From assembly GCF_019175285.1 (NCBI RefSeq), contig NC_056523.1:186819894-186883893 (forward strand): DNA of 64,000 nt. The letters are read 5' to 3'. This DNA comes from Sceloporus undulatus. Taxonomy: Eukaryota > Chordata > Lepidosauria > Squamata > Phrynosomatidae. Made by a program: the position numbers and the translations under genes. The notes under the pieces are model-generated. The model was given only the letters and a program-made list of their open reading frames with translations. It ran no database searches and was not told the origin of the DNA. Shown here piece by piece: positions 12,071-22,936 of the stretch. The number at the start of each line of letters is the position of its first letter. Position 1 is the first letter of the stretch.

Positions 12071-12109
<39 letters not shown>
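12071..12109. repeat. (TG)n microsatellite
   Basis: Long TG run, with a second shorter run at about 12270-12297. Confidence 0.95.
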
Positions 12110-12110
<1 letters not shown>

Positions 12111-12700
12111 ATGTGTTAAAAGAAAGCTGTTTAGCATTTTGAATAGTTTATTGCAGTTCAAAAAAACATTATCATATAATTCTTTACAGCCTCTCTGTAA
12201 TGGAGATCAGTGTTGTTATCTGCATATTTTGGATGATAAACCATTCTGTTTTCTTTTGAAAAGGAATGGTGTGTGTGTGTGTGTGTGTGTGTGTGTACAG
12301 CAACATAGTTTCAACTCATTGATTGAAAGTAGACTTCAACTTTGTTACTTTCAAAAGGGAAAGGAATGAAATGCAACACAAAGGTTGAATGTACATGAGA
12401 GAATTCTTCCATTCTTGAACATCATATGTATGTTTGTAGTTAAGGATCTAAACATTTAATAATGTGATGGTGGACATGGTGCAGCCTTTGGATGCAGGGC
12501 TAAGATTGCGGAGCCCAGGGTTTTGTGTCCTCATTCAGCTATGAAGCTCACTAGCTGACCCTGTCTCTCAGCTTAACCAGCCTCACAGGGTTTGCATAAA
12601 GGATAAAATGGGAAGAGGAAGGGATCTAATCCATATACTTAACCAGAATTAGTTTTTTGTGGGTTTTTCAGGGTATGTGACCATGTTCTAGAAGAGTTTA

Positions 12701-12744
12701 TTCCTGATGTTTCGCCAGCATCTGTGGCTGGCAACTTCAGAGAA
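12701..12744 (-). other. Hammerhead-ribozyme-like motif (left arm)
   Basis: On the - strand the order is TTCT, CTGAAG, stem GCCAGC, loop CACAGAT, stem GCTGGC, GAAAC, AUC-type site, AGGAA. TTCT can pair with AGGAA as helix I, and GCCAGC with GCTGGC as helix II. Helix III would be minimal, as in the short hammerheads reported in Penelope-like elements. The core is not fully canonical, so activity is doubtful. Confidence 0.35.
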
Positions 12745-12802
12745 TGTTTGCCTGGAAAGGACTTGAGTATAGTATATTGTGTGACATTTCCAGGCAAAAA
12801 TT

Positions 12803-12844
12803 TTCTGAGGATGCCAGCCACAGATGCTGATGAAACGTCAGGAA
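12803..12844 (+). other. Hammerhead-ribozyme-like motif (right arm)
   Basis: Same layout on the + strand: TTCTGAGGA, GCCAGC, CACAGAT, a weakened partner stem, GAAACGTC, AGGAA. Helix II pairs less well than in the left arm. Read as a decayed copy of the same motif. Confidence 0.3.
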
Positions 12845-13269
12845 GAAACTCTTCTAGAACATGGCCACATAGCCTGAAAAACCCACAAAAAACTGTGGAC
12901 GCCGGCCATGAAAGCCTTCAACTTCACACTGAACCAGAATTGCTTGAAGAGAGCATGGGATAAAAATGTAATAAGTAAAATTAAACATGCCTAACTCCTC
13001 CACTATGTTCAGCATGCACTCATTGATGTGGATCAACTTTGTGTACCAATGGCTGGGTCGTGTCTTGTGGGTACTTCCCTTTCCACATGGTCTGAAACTA
13101 CAGGAAATCTGGGGGAAAACCAAAGAGAAATCGCATATACCTGTATTCATTTTCTAGCTGCCTTTCTATATAATATACATATATTCCATCTGAATTAGAT
13201 GAGATTCAAGCAGGTCCCCAATTCTGCCTCAGACACCACAGTACCAGGCACACTAAACTTAGTGCTGGT

Positions 13270-13440
13270 TCTATTATTATTATTAATATTATTATTATTA
13301 AGCTTTATTTACATACTGCTGTAAATTTACATATTTACACATACAATCAATTAAAATAGATAAAATTATCCTGCCTGTGGCATACATTCTACAAAAATAA
13401 TTAAATATAATACATATTAGTACATGTTAACATTCAATAC
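13270..13440. repeat. (ATT)n-seeded LINE/SINE-like fragment
   Basis: (TATTAT)n followed by 'AAGCTTTATTTACATACTGC' resembles the start of the block at 27.77 kb. Short and diverged. Confidence 0.4.
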
Positions 13441-13484
13441 ATTCCTTCCAAGAAGCCTTGCAAAATGAGCAGCATGGAGTAGTG

Positions 13485-13690
13485 GTTTAAGTGTAGGACA
13501 CTGCAAAATCAGAAAGAAGTTGGTAGCAAGAGCTTTGGTAGACTTGAGTCTGAGAAAGTAGGCTGAAGTCTATGAAAGCTTATACTGCAAGGTTCTTTCT
13601 TTCATTTGGTCTGAAAGCTGCTTGCTACAAGATCCCTTTACACAGTGATGTTCCAGACTAACATTGCTATATCTTTGATTATCTTGTTGT
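13485..13690. repeat. Short dispersed repeat, unclassified
   Basis: 'CAGAAAGAAGTTGGTAGCAA' and 'CAGACTAACATTGCTATATC' recur in part at 14004-14110 and 16640-16700 ('ACTAACTGAAAGAA'). Family not recognised. Confidence 0.4.
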
Positions 13691-14412
13691 CAGCCAGCCT
13701 CCACTTTGGAGGGGGGCCTTCTATCTCATTCAGCTGCCCTTGCACATGTATGTGAGAGTGTGCATGTGTGCATGAGAGAAAAAGAGAGATGAGTGACGGG
13801 CCCTTCATTTCTTTTAATGTCCTGTTCTGAAAATGCCAGTCTAGGGCACTGGAAAAGCCAGGTGTGGTTGCTCACATTGCCACAGTCATTCCCAGCCTTC
13901 AGGCCATGCCAGTTTAGAGGACAATAGCAGTTGTAGAAACACATCTGGAGAATGTTGAGTTGAAGGTGGCTGTTATCTTTAGTCTGATTCTTTGCAAGAT
14001 TCAAAGATATAGTATCAGTATGTAGAGAGATCTAGTAGTACCTTTGTGACTAACTGAAAGAAAGAAGTTGGCAGCATGAGGTTTCATAGACTTCGATCTA
14101 CTTCCTCAGACACATTTAGTGGAGTGGAAACCAGGGACAGACATATATATGCCATTGGTATGTGAGAATGTCAATTCAAATTCAGAACCCTTTGTGTATG
14201 GAAATGCAAAAGCAAGTCCAGTTTCAACAATGCCCAGTTTCTTTGCAATGTTGTTGTTGCTTGAGCTTCATGCATCTTTTGTAAGTTTGAGCTTTGCAAG
14301 GAACTCCAGAATGGGTGAACCAAATCAAGCTGAACTGAACTGAATGAAACTGAATGAATAAGTTTGCAGATAAAAATGTCCCTTTCCCACCCCTTCACAG
14401 CACATTTGTTGC

Positions 14413-14497
14413 AGTTGTGCCTTCATGTCATTGCCATCCTCTGAGGCTGAGAGAGTGTGACTCCCCCAAAGTCACCCAGTAGTTTTCATGGCCAAGT
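14413..14497 (-). repeat. CORE-SINE fragment
   Basis: Tail joined directly to the core block 'GCCATCCTCTGAGGCTGAGA', with internal deletion. Confidence 0.7.
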
Positions 14498-15941
14498 TCC
14501 CCCCCCTCCGCTAGATCTAGGACCCAAAATGGCACATTGTAACAATGTGGAAGGAAATCTCTCTTCCAATGTCAAGTTTACATTCAAACAATAGGAAACG
14601 CAAAATGAAAGAAATAAACTCTCTCTCTCTCTCTCTCTCTTTCTGACACACACACACACTGAAGTGTGTATCAGTGTGCCAACACAGGCTAGTATAGCCT
14701 AGCCTTGTTTTCCTACCCAATATGGAAGCAGACAAAAAGGGGACCAAATCCACTAGGAAGTAACTCCTGTGGAAGACTAACTGAGACCATGAGGATCTGT
14801 GAAACAAATTCTTTCCAAGGTAAAAGGACCTCAAGAGAACCTCAGTGGAATGGATTTCAAAGTTTATTATGTTTTGTATAATGTCGATAGACACTTCAGT
14901 TCTCCCATTAATGTTCGGAGTCCAGTTTGGGGAGCCAGCAGAAGTGGGGCTATTTGGAAGAGTCGCTAACATGAACCATAAAATCACTGGCTGAGATCAC
15001 CCAAGTAACCCTCAATTGCATCCTCAAACCATGAATTGGAATAAACTGGTCCACTTCACAGGGCAGTCACCAGGACACTGATGTCACAATTATTTGTACA
15101 CCTACAAAGATACCAAGCATATAAGGAGTTATGAAATATCCAAATATGCAACACAGGTTAAAAAAAGCACGCCAAGGTTGGTTCCAGTCTAACTTGCCCT
15201 TGGCTGTCATTTAAGTCAATGTGAAGAGCCAGTCTCCCATCGGTCACTAACTTGAATTCAGCTTAGAACTTAACTGCAGATTGGTTAGATGAGAAATAGT
15301 CTATTACATCTATGGGGGAAATCACACTGGCTTCTGTACTTTCAATACTTGTCCCCTTGTTTAGCCAAGGTTTTGGTTCTATAAAAAAAACCTGGATGGT
15401 ATTTCACCTGGAACATTGGAGGGCTCAAGTGCTTCCTACAGACCTCAACTTTATTGATCTGAGCTGTGGAAGCTGTAGTTGGGAGTGTATGTGGAGGGAG
15501 AGGTACTCTTCACAAACTCAGAGACACTCTTCTCTCCAGACAGTCTGCATAGTATGGAAGAAACACAGGCACAACATGCTGCCTATTAAATCAGAAGGTT
15601 GTATGTAGCCATCTGGACTAGTAGCCATACAGCTAGACTCCTGCCCCATGAATTTGGCTACCCCCCTCCCCGTAAAACCATTCCTCAACACACTGTCCCC
15701 TAGAAGTTTTGGCAACTCCCTTTGTCCCCAGTCACAGGCCATTGGCAGATGATGTTGTGTTGTTCCAACCATTTGGAGGACACCACATTGAGGAAGTCTG
15801 TGCCACATTTTCTAAAAGCAAATTCCATATTTTAATTATGCATTAATTAGTCCTTTCTTCCCACATTAATGCACAACATTATTATTATTTGGGGGGGGGG
15901 GGTTGGAGAGGCAGCTGTCCTGAATCTATCGCCAATCAATT
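14498..15941. other. No gene seen
   Basis: Holds a (CT)n run (about 14620-14642) with an adjacent (CA)n. The longest frame on the - strand (14517-14987) runs through that microsatellite and is not credible as coding. Confidence 0.45.
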
Positions 15942-16164
15942 GCTGTGTTGTTGTTGGATCCCTTCAAGTCATTTCCAACTTATGGCAACCCTAGGGCCTT
16001 TATCATGGTGTTTTCTTTGCAAAATGTGTTCGGAGGAGGCTTGCCATTGCCTTGCTCTGAGGCTGAGAGAGTGTGATTTGTCCACAGAGTGGGCCAAGCA
16101 GGGAATCAGATGTTGGTTTCCAGAGTCATAATCCAACACTCAAACCACTACACCTTGCTAGCTC
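15942..16164 (-). repeat. CORE-SINE, reverse, near full length
   Basis: 'CTGTGTTGTTGTTGGATCCC' tail side, 'GCTTGCCATTGCCTTGCTCT' core side, 'CAAACCACTACACCTTGCTA' head side. Confidence 0.85.
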
Positions 16165-16781
16165 TAGCCAAAAGTATTATCCTGAGTGATCACTGTTGAG
16201 CATGCTGTCTAGGGTTAGGCAGATGAGAATTTTGGTGTAATAACATTTGAGGGGTCAAATATACTCTGTCTTGGTCAAAGTGAGGATCACCAGAAGAATA
16301 TGATGCCAGCTGTTATCACTGCCAGTTTTAAACAATGCTATCAGTTTGGCCCATTGGCACAGTAGTGAGACTGAGAGTACAGGGCTAAGACTGACTGGGG
16401 AGACCCAGGTTCAAATCTCCATTCATCCATGATGATCACTGGATGACTCTGATTGATAAATATACCAAAGGAGAGTAAATGGGGTAGAAGAAACTATTTG
16501 GGAGTAGAATCCATTCTATCCCTTGGAATGATCCTGGAGTAAAGCTGCCTGGTTGTTTGGGCAGGCTCACTTGGCTACTTTTGATGCATCAATGTGGCAA
16601 ACAGGTCTCCGCATGGTAGAATTCAAAGATATAGTCATGTCATTCTGTAGAATCAGTATGTGGAGAGATCTTGTAGCACATTTGAGACTAACTGAAAGAA
16701 TGCTATCTTTCTCAAATTGCTTGAAATTCAGTGGAAATATCTAGCAGATAATTTCTGTGTGCGTGGATGATTTATTCAGAT

Positions 16782-16840
16782 AGACAGACAGACAGACAGA
16801 GATAAAATCTGAGTGTGTGTGTATGATTTATGTAGAAGAT

Positions 16841-16908
<68 letters not shown>

Positions 16909-16918
16909 TAGACAGAAC
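16782..16918. repeat. (GATA)n/(GACA)n microsatellite
   Basis: GACA units, a short unique spacer, then a long GATA run ending again in GACA. Seen directly. Confidence 0.95.
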
Positions 16919-17159
16919 TATTTGCTGTAAACTTGAGAGACAAAGTCTGGAATATCAGTATGCAAACCTTAGCATAGATACAGTTTCATCCATTGTGTTA
17001 TAGTTACTCACTGTTGTCATTTTCAAATGGATTCCACACTTTAAGCATTTCTAAAACTGCTTTGGTAAGAAAGAAGCTTTTGTTATGTGGGAAACCAATA
17101 AAACAATCCCTTAGTGCAATTGAAGAAATATAAAGGGTCTACTAGGAGACTGGGGAGTA

Positions 17160-18211
17160 TGGGGTGGGAGAGAAAACAGTTTTGCACAGGAAAAGTTAAA
17201 ATAAAGATTGTTAGTCCATCGTTTTTTATTTTTTGCAAAAATAAAATTCAAGTAAAAAGACCATGAATGAGCCCTTCAATCGGAATAGGTCAAAACCATG
17301 GGAGAAGTCTGATTTCACAACTTTCTCAAGGACTTTATCCCCGACTGATAAGAAATGACTGGATTTCTTGGATTTAAATGATGGGATCAAAATCACGGGA
17401 GAAGTCTTATTCAACACTTTTGTGAGTAGGGGATGGGAGACAAAACAGTTTTGCCCAGAGAAAGTTAAAACAAAGATTGTTGGTTTATTTATTTATTTCA
17501 AAAAATAAAATTAAATAAATGAACAGTCTGACCAGGTCAAAATCATGGGAAAAGTCTGATCCCACAACTTTGTTGGGGATTTTCCCCCCCAGCTGATAAA
17601 TAATTGGATTTCTTGGATCCAAATTATTGATTCAAAATCATGGGTGAAGTCTTATTCCACAACTTTGTGAGTATGAGGGGGGAGACAAAACAATTTTGCA
17701 GAGGGAAGGTGAAAATGAAGATTGTTGGTGCATTTTCTTGTTTGCAAGAATATCTTTTTAAAAATGAACATAGATCAGCCCTTCAATCTGAATAGGTCAA
17801 AATAATAGAAGTCTTATCCCACAACTTTGCAAGTATAGGGTGGGAGATAAAGCAGGTTTTGCCCAGGGAAGATGAAGATGAAGATTGCCAGTCCATTTTT
17901 TTTTTTACAATAATAATAATAATAATAGAACAGCCTTTCAGTCTGAAGTCTCACAACTGCATCGGGGATTTTGGATCCAAATGATTGAGTCAAAATAATG
18001 GGAAAAGTTTGATCCCACAACTTTATTGGAGATTTTCCTTCCTCGGCTGATAACAAAAGTTATTGGATTTCTTGGATCCAAATTGTTGAATCAAAATAAT
18101 GGGAGAAATCTTATTCCACAACTTTATGAGTGTGGGGTGGGAGACAAAAACAGTTCTGCTCAAGGAAGGTTAAAACGACGATGGTTGCTTCAGGGTTGTT
18201 GTTTTTTTACA

Positions 18212-18257
<46 letters not shown>

Positions 18258-18480
18258 TGATTGGATTTCTTGGATCCAAACGACTGAGTCAAAATCACAG
18301 AAGTCGTCTTCTTCCACGACTTTTAGCAGAAGTAGACCGAAGTCTAGGAAAGCTCCTGCTTCCAATTTCTTTCTTTCGGTTAATCCCAAAGATCTGTGTA
18401 TGCACTTCATCAGAATGGGATGGGTAGGCAAGGCACAGTTTGGCACAGGGAAGGTTAACGTCAAGATTGGTTGCTCCATG
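17160..18480. repeat. Degenerate tandem array, about 160-300 bp units
   Basis: The landmark 'GGGAGACAAAACAGTTTTGC' (with variants) recurs at about 17166, 17435, 17680, 17842, 18139 and 18422. Between landmarks come 'AAGATTGTTGGT', a homopolymer/AAT-rich spacer, 'GGTCAAAATCATGGG', 'CCCACAACTTTGTTGG' and 'GGATTTCTTGGATCCAAA' in the same order. Six units of unequal length, with a (TG)n run at 18211-18254. Family not recognised. It stops about 0.5 kb before the promoter at 19.0 kb. Confidence 0.8.
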
Positions 18481-18557
18481 CTCTTACAAAAAATTTTTTT
18501 AAAAATCGTTTAATTTAAAAAAAGAAGAAGCTGGACCAACCTTTCCATGTGAATAAG

Positions 18558-18667
18558 AGGCTGGATGGCCCTCTGATGGGGATGCTTTGACTCTGATTTC
18601 CTGCATGGCAGAATGGGGTTGGACTGGATGGCCCTTGGGGTCTCTTCCAACTCTATGATTCTATGAA
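18558..18667 (+). mobile_element. CR1 LINE, 3' end
   Basis: Carries the CR1-like terminal block 'GGACTGGATGGCCCTTGGGG' and ends 'CTCTATGATTCTATGAAA', the short ATTCTATGA repeat usual for CR1 3' ends. Strongly 5'-truncated. Confidence 0.75.
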
Positions 18668-18996
18668 ATAGGTCAAAGTTATGATTCCACATCTTTGGTG
18701 GAGGAAGATTCCCCTTGCCTGATAATGGTTGGATTTGGCCTGATGGCCATCTCTCCATGCCTCTACAACAAAGGGCTGGCCCTCTAGACCTTCCTGGGCG
18801 GGGGTGGGTTGGGGGCCATGGACCTATTGTCTCCAGCCCAGGCCTTGAGGAGCTCCCTGCTCTTCCTCAGCCTCCTGGCTTGACCCACCTTCCTCCCATC
18901 TTTGCCCACCTCTTTGAGCCTCTCACCAAGACCAGGGCCAGGGGAGGGGAGGGGGCCAAGAGTGGGTGGGGAAAAAGCCCCCAGCTCTTGAACTTG

Positions 18997-19056
18997 ATTG
19001 GAGGAGCTGAGCCAATGGGCGAGCCAATGACACCCAGAGGCCACTGGCTTTATAAA
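18997..19056 (+). promoter_or_regulatory. TATA/CCAAT promoter of the small two-exon gene
   Basis: Reverse CCAAT (ATTGG) at 18997-19001, CCAAT at 19012-19016 and 19024-19028, and TATAAA at 19051-19056. The first ATG is at 19107. The surrounding 18.78-19.95 kb is clearly richer in G+C than the rest of the window. Spacing is what a focused vertebrate promoter should show, with transcription expected to start near 19080. Confidence 0.75.
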
Positions 19057-19106
19057 GGGGCGGCCCAGCGTGGGGACAGGCAGCAGAGCCTCTCCAGAGG
19101 TAGAGC

Positions 19107-21238
19107 ATGGAAGACCACCACCAAGACCACCGAGAAGACCAGCACCAGCTGGTGAGCACTGCTGAGAGGACGGGGCTCCCTTTGCCAAAGTAAGAAACGA
19201 GGATGAGCCTCTTTTTGGGGTGGATGGGAGGAAGAGGGGCTGGCTCTGGGGAAGCCCACGTGGAGGGTCTCTCTTCCTTGGCTCCCGGGAGGTTCAAATG
19301 CTTGGCATTCTTGGAGGTTTCTGGGGAGCTCTTGGAGGAGATCTCGACTCTGGGGAAGTTGTTGGGATTCCCCCTCCCCCCCCCATTTTAACCCCCTCCT
19401 CTTCCTCCTTCCTTTCCCAAAGCCCCGATCTCCCAAGGCACGTGAGACCTTCCAGGTTGGCCTCTTTCTCTCTATCTCCTGACCTTCCAAAACTATTTAT
19501 GGGTTTGTCTTTTTGGAGGCGGGCATTGGTCCTCGGGAGGAGGAATTGGTGGCCTTGCCTTGCCTGGCCTTTCCTTTTCTGGGGAGAAAAGGGGCCTGCA
19601 ACTTGGAAGACACTTGGCTGACACTTGGGGCTTCCAGAGATCCTCCATTCAAGATGGTAGTGGGGGAGGACTTTTGGGGGTTTCAAAATGGTTTTAGATG
19701 TGTCTGGTGCTGGAGGGAAGGGATGGGGGTCTTCGGCTGGTGGAGGGTTCTCTGGTCCCAATGGTTGCTGTTTTGGAAATTTGGGAGGAAGCCTAGAAAG
19801 CACCACGTGGCTAGGACCCAGTTTTAAGGACTTGGAAAGAGTAAGGGGTTTGGTGGGTGGTTGGGATTTTTTTGGGGGGGGTCCAGCATCCCCAGAGCAT
19901 CTGCAGGTGGGGAGATGAGGTGATCTTTGTCCTGTATCCTCTCCCTGGAAGGGGGGATCCCCAAATTATTGCCCTGGCACCCTGGAAGAAGGGGCCCCCC
20001 ACTGCTGCCTTGAGGCCACCAATACGTTGGCACTGCCTTGTGGATATGAAACAGTGAGAAAGTGCTTCCTTGTATTGGCGACGTCTTGGTCAGGATTTTT
20101 GGAGGGCAGGAAAAAGGGCATCCTGATGAACCCAAGCTGCCTTGATCTGATCTCTTGCCTAGTCCTGGGAAAGGAAGGGAGGGAGGAAGGGAGGTCTTTT
20201 CATTTCACAGGCTGAAAAAGTTTCCTTACTCTTCCTCTTTCGTCCAAAAAAATGCCTGACCAGGTGAAGGGATGGGCATCTGTTTCCAGGATGGACGCTA
20301 GGGGGCGCTGCGCCGAGCGGGCCTCTTTCCACGCAGCGCCTCTAGCGGCGGAGACCAGTACTACAGGCCTTTTAAATTTTATTTCCTAATTTTTCTCACT
20401 AATATAATATTTTTCTCATTAGGTTTTTAACACAGCCGTATTCTGACAAGCTACTGTTTGAGCTAGTAATAGATTTTTTTAAAGATTGCATTTTCACCCC
20501 TATTTCCCGCCCTGCCACCCTTTCCTACAAAGTTTGCAAAGAGTTCAGTGCAGGATCAGAACAGGCTGAACATTTGCCCATTGCGACGCTTTCACGGCAT
20601 TGGAAAGGACAAGGAAATGCCTTGCTTTGCTTCCTAGGGTTTTTTCTGTGTTCTTCTAACTTTTGCAAGTTTAGCACTGGTGTCTAGTTTGGGGGGGGCA
20701 ACATTGCCTACGTAGCTTCATACAGATGTGCCTAAATCTGCTTGGATCTCTTCATTTTGTCCCTTACTTTTGGCTGGTTTTTAAGAAATGTTTATATACT
20801 TTGTAGAATGTAAATCCTTCCTTCCACAGGTTTGGAAAACTGCCTCTTGAAGCCCACACAGACAGTGGCACTTTCTTGTTAGAATGGATTCAATTAAGTG
20901 CTATATTGTTTGTGTGGGGTTCAGGTCTGGCTGAGCAACAGGAAAAGAAGATCTTGGACTATGGTTCCCAGAATCCCCTGGCTCGCATGGCCAGTGACTA
21001 TGCTGGCTAGGTGGAGTTTGGGCACTGTAGTCTCCAAAAATAAACTTCTCAGCTCTTAAAGAGAACATGTTGAGTGAGTCTTAATGCTGCATCATTTTCA
21101 TTTTGAATCCAAACTGATGGCGAGAAACACTACTGTACTACAAAATCCTCTTAACTTGGGTTTCTCTTTGTCTCGTGTCTTTGCCAGGTAAAGCGGGCAA
21201 ATGTTCCAGATTCACCTGGAAATGAAGCCATCCACTAA
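19107..21238 (+). CDS. Unrecognised two-exon gene, possible 31-residue protein or lncRNA
   Basis: Coding exon parts would be 19107-19151 and 21188-21238. The junctions are CTG|GTGAGC and TTGCCAG|GTAAAG, both good splice sites, in phase 0. Exon 1 encodes MEDHHQDHREDQHQL, rich in His, Asp and Gln, and exon 2 encodes VKRANVPDSPGNEAIH before TAA. There is no signal peptide, membrane segment or cysteine. A long 3' untranslated region follows to an ATTAAA at 21948. The promoter and splice sites argue that the transcript is real. The very short frame means it could equally be a non-coding RNA. I do not recognise the product and assign no function. Confidence 0.5.
20293..20351. promoter_or_regulatory. 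Facing pair of CTCF-like motifs
   Basis: On the + strand 'ACGCTAGGGGGCGCTGC' (about 20295-20311). On the - strand 'CCGCCGCTAGAGGCGCTGC' (20333-20351). Both resemble the CTCF core CCNCTAGRGGGCGC, and they point toward each other 21 bp apart. They lie in the intron of the small gene. Binding is inference from motif shape. Confidence 0.55.
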
Positions 21239-21947
21239 CTGAAAACTACTACAGCTTTTGACCAGACCTGAGAAATCTTCACTTTGCATGGGGGGAAAAT
21301 CTTTTGCCTTTGGTTTGTCATATGTGCTGCAAGGCATTGGGAGCCTGCCCCATAATGCTTAACAATGTACATTTATGCCACTGTATTGTGCACAAAAGAC
21401 TGCAGTGTGGATTTTTTATTTCACCCTGACTGAATGTTGCCCAGAACTTGGCACTTTCTGCTTTGTATGTCTAACCAAGAAAGTGCTTCGTTGTTTTGGG
21501 TGATATCTGGCTCAGATAATCAGCTCACATTTTTGGGAAATGGGTCTTGAAAATGCATGCGAACGTATTGTACTGATCCTTTGTATTTTCCAAGCATGTA
21601 GCCTTCCTTCTGGAGGCGACTTCACCACAAGAGCCCTTCTGTTTCTGTAATGATCCCAAGTGCTCTGTGATGAAGTGACTTCTGGGAGGGCTCCTCAACT
21701 CTTCTCCAGTCCAAAAGCTTAGGTTTGGGTTTTTTCTCCTGGCTTGATGCTGCTCAAACACTAGCATTCTCCTCTTATGGTACTTTGGGAAAGTGCTACA
21801 TTGTTTGGGTACTTTCCAGCCAGAATTTCTCTGCACCCCTGCCAGTTTCCCCATTTCAGTGTTTCTTGGTTACTTGTAATAACTATCCTTTTTAAGTTTC
21901 TGTATACATGTAACAAATATATATACATATAGCTTTACTGTATAATG
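21239..21947 (+). other. 3' untranslated region of the small gene
   Basis: About 710 bp without a plausible coding frame, with no SINE or MITE in it, ending in an AT-rich stretch before ATTAAA. The absence of repeats in a repeat-dense window supports selection on this stretch. Confidence 0.5.
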
Positions 21948-21953
21948 ATTAAA
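21948..21953 (+). terminator. Poly(A) signal ATTAAA
   Basis: ATTAAA followed by 'CATGTAAAAGAAACATG' and a T-rich stretch. Placed as the end of the two-exon transcript. Confidence 0.5.
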
Positions 21954-22584
21954 CATGTAAAAGAAACATGTATTGCTTTTTGGATGTTGCATTTGACCTT
22001 GTGTGTATTTTTGCAAAATGAAAATCAGCTGCTACTAATTCATGTTTGTAGTCACTGCATGAAAGAACCAGTTGCTATTCCACAAAGGGGATTTAATTTG
22101 CAAGGGGAAAATAAATTTTTGTGTGCTCACTCCATCTATCCTCAAATTAGGGAGTTTGGAAGTGTCTGTAGCATAACATCCCAACACAGATGGCTACCTA
22201 GCCCCACTTTGGTTCCATTAGCTATAATGGCTAAGACTAAAGGGTCTTGCAGTCCAATATAACTATTCCCCACCTATAGTAAATGTAAGACTGGGAAAAG
22301 GCTCTAGCTTAACTTCTTTCAGATGTGCTGGGAGATTGGGAAACTACACTATATGCAACAAATAATTCAATTGTCAAAATTTATTGGACATTTTTTGGGA
22401 AATAGTGATGCCATGGATTAACATTAGACCAATTGCATTTGATCAACTGCACAAATCTTGGAGTCTTGTAAGATGTGGGCAGAGAGATTTAAATCCATTC
22501 TTTCCACTTGCTAGTAAAGCTGGCATTGAAGTTTCCAATCTCACAACTGGATGCTCATGGAATGCAACCAAGTTCTATTGAACT

Positions 22585-22700
22585 TCTTTGCCTTTCCCTT
22601 TCTTTGAAGCTGTAGAGTGAGACTTGCCCAAGGGCACCCAGTAGGTTTCCATAGCGGAGTGGAGTGACCTACAGATGCTCAAACCATTGGGTCATATATA
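22585..22700 (-). repeat. CORE-SINE fragment
   Basis: 'TGAGACTTGCCCAAGGGCAC' and 'CAGTAGGTTTCCATAGCG' mark the core. It stops exactly where the inverted repeat at 22701 begins. Confidence 0.65.
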
Positions 22701-22936
22701 CTGGTGTTCTGCAGTGGCTGGAAATGTTTTACCAGTTTGCCATTGCCTTCCTCTTGCATCCAAGGTCACCAACTGGGTTTGTTGTTTGCCTTGAAGTTGC
22801 TTTTAAGGTGAGGTATATATAGTAAGCACCTTAAAAGCAACTTCAAGGCATACAACAAACCCAGTTGGTGACCTTGGATGCAAGAGGAAGGCAGTGGCAA
22901 ACTGGTAAAACATTTCCAGCCACTGCAGAACGCCAG
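22701..22936. repeat. Near-perfect inverted repeat, 110-bp arms
   Basis: Left arm 22701-22810, right arm 22827-22936, 16-bp AT-rich spacer. Base-by-base comparison gives 3 mismatches in 110 and no gaps. The arm sequence is itself partly SINE-derived ('GGTGACCTTGG', 'CAAGAGGAAGGCA', 'GCAACTTCAAGGCATACAAC'). Transcribed in either direction it would fold into a long hairpin. Confidence 0.95.

Larger units (their letters stand above)
12651..12894. repeat. Head-to-head inverted repeat, Penelope-like tail (tentative)
   Basis: Two 108-bp arms, 12651-12758 and 12787-12894, are inverted copies with 10 mismatches by my hand alignment (about 91% identity), separated by 28 bp. Each arm holds a hairpin GCCAGC...GCTGGC (second copy imperfect) next to CTGA and GAAAC. 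The right arm runs on into 'GCCGGCCATGAAAGCCTTCA'. I assign it only tentatively to a Penelope-like retroelement terminus, because such termini are known to carry hammerhead motifs. Confidence 0.6.

Noticed and set aside
16782-16918. CRISPR-like regular repeat
   Set aside because: Plain GATA/GACA microsatellite without spacers.
17160-18480. Tandem array read as coding repeats
   Set aside because: Unit lengths are not multiples of three and stops occur in every frame.
19294-19806. 170-codon proline-rich frame on the - strand
   Set aside because: Antisense to the GC-rich promoter region; composition alone explains the lack of stops. No splice-linked partner seen.
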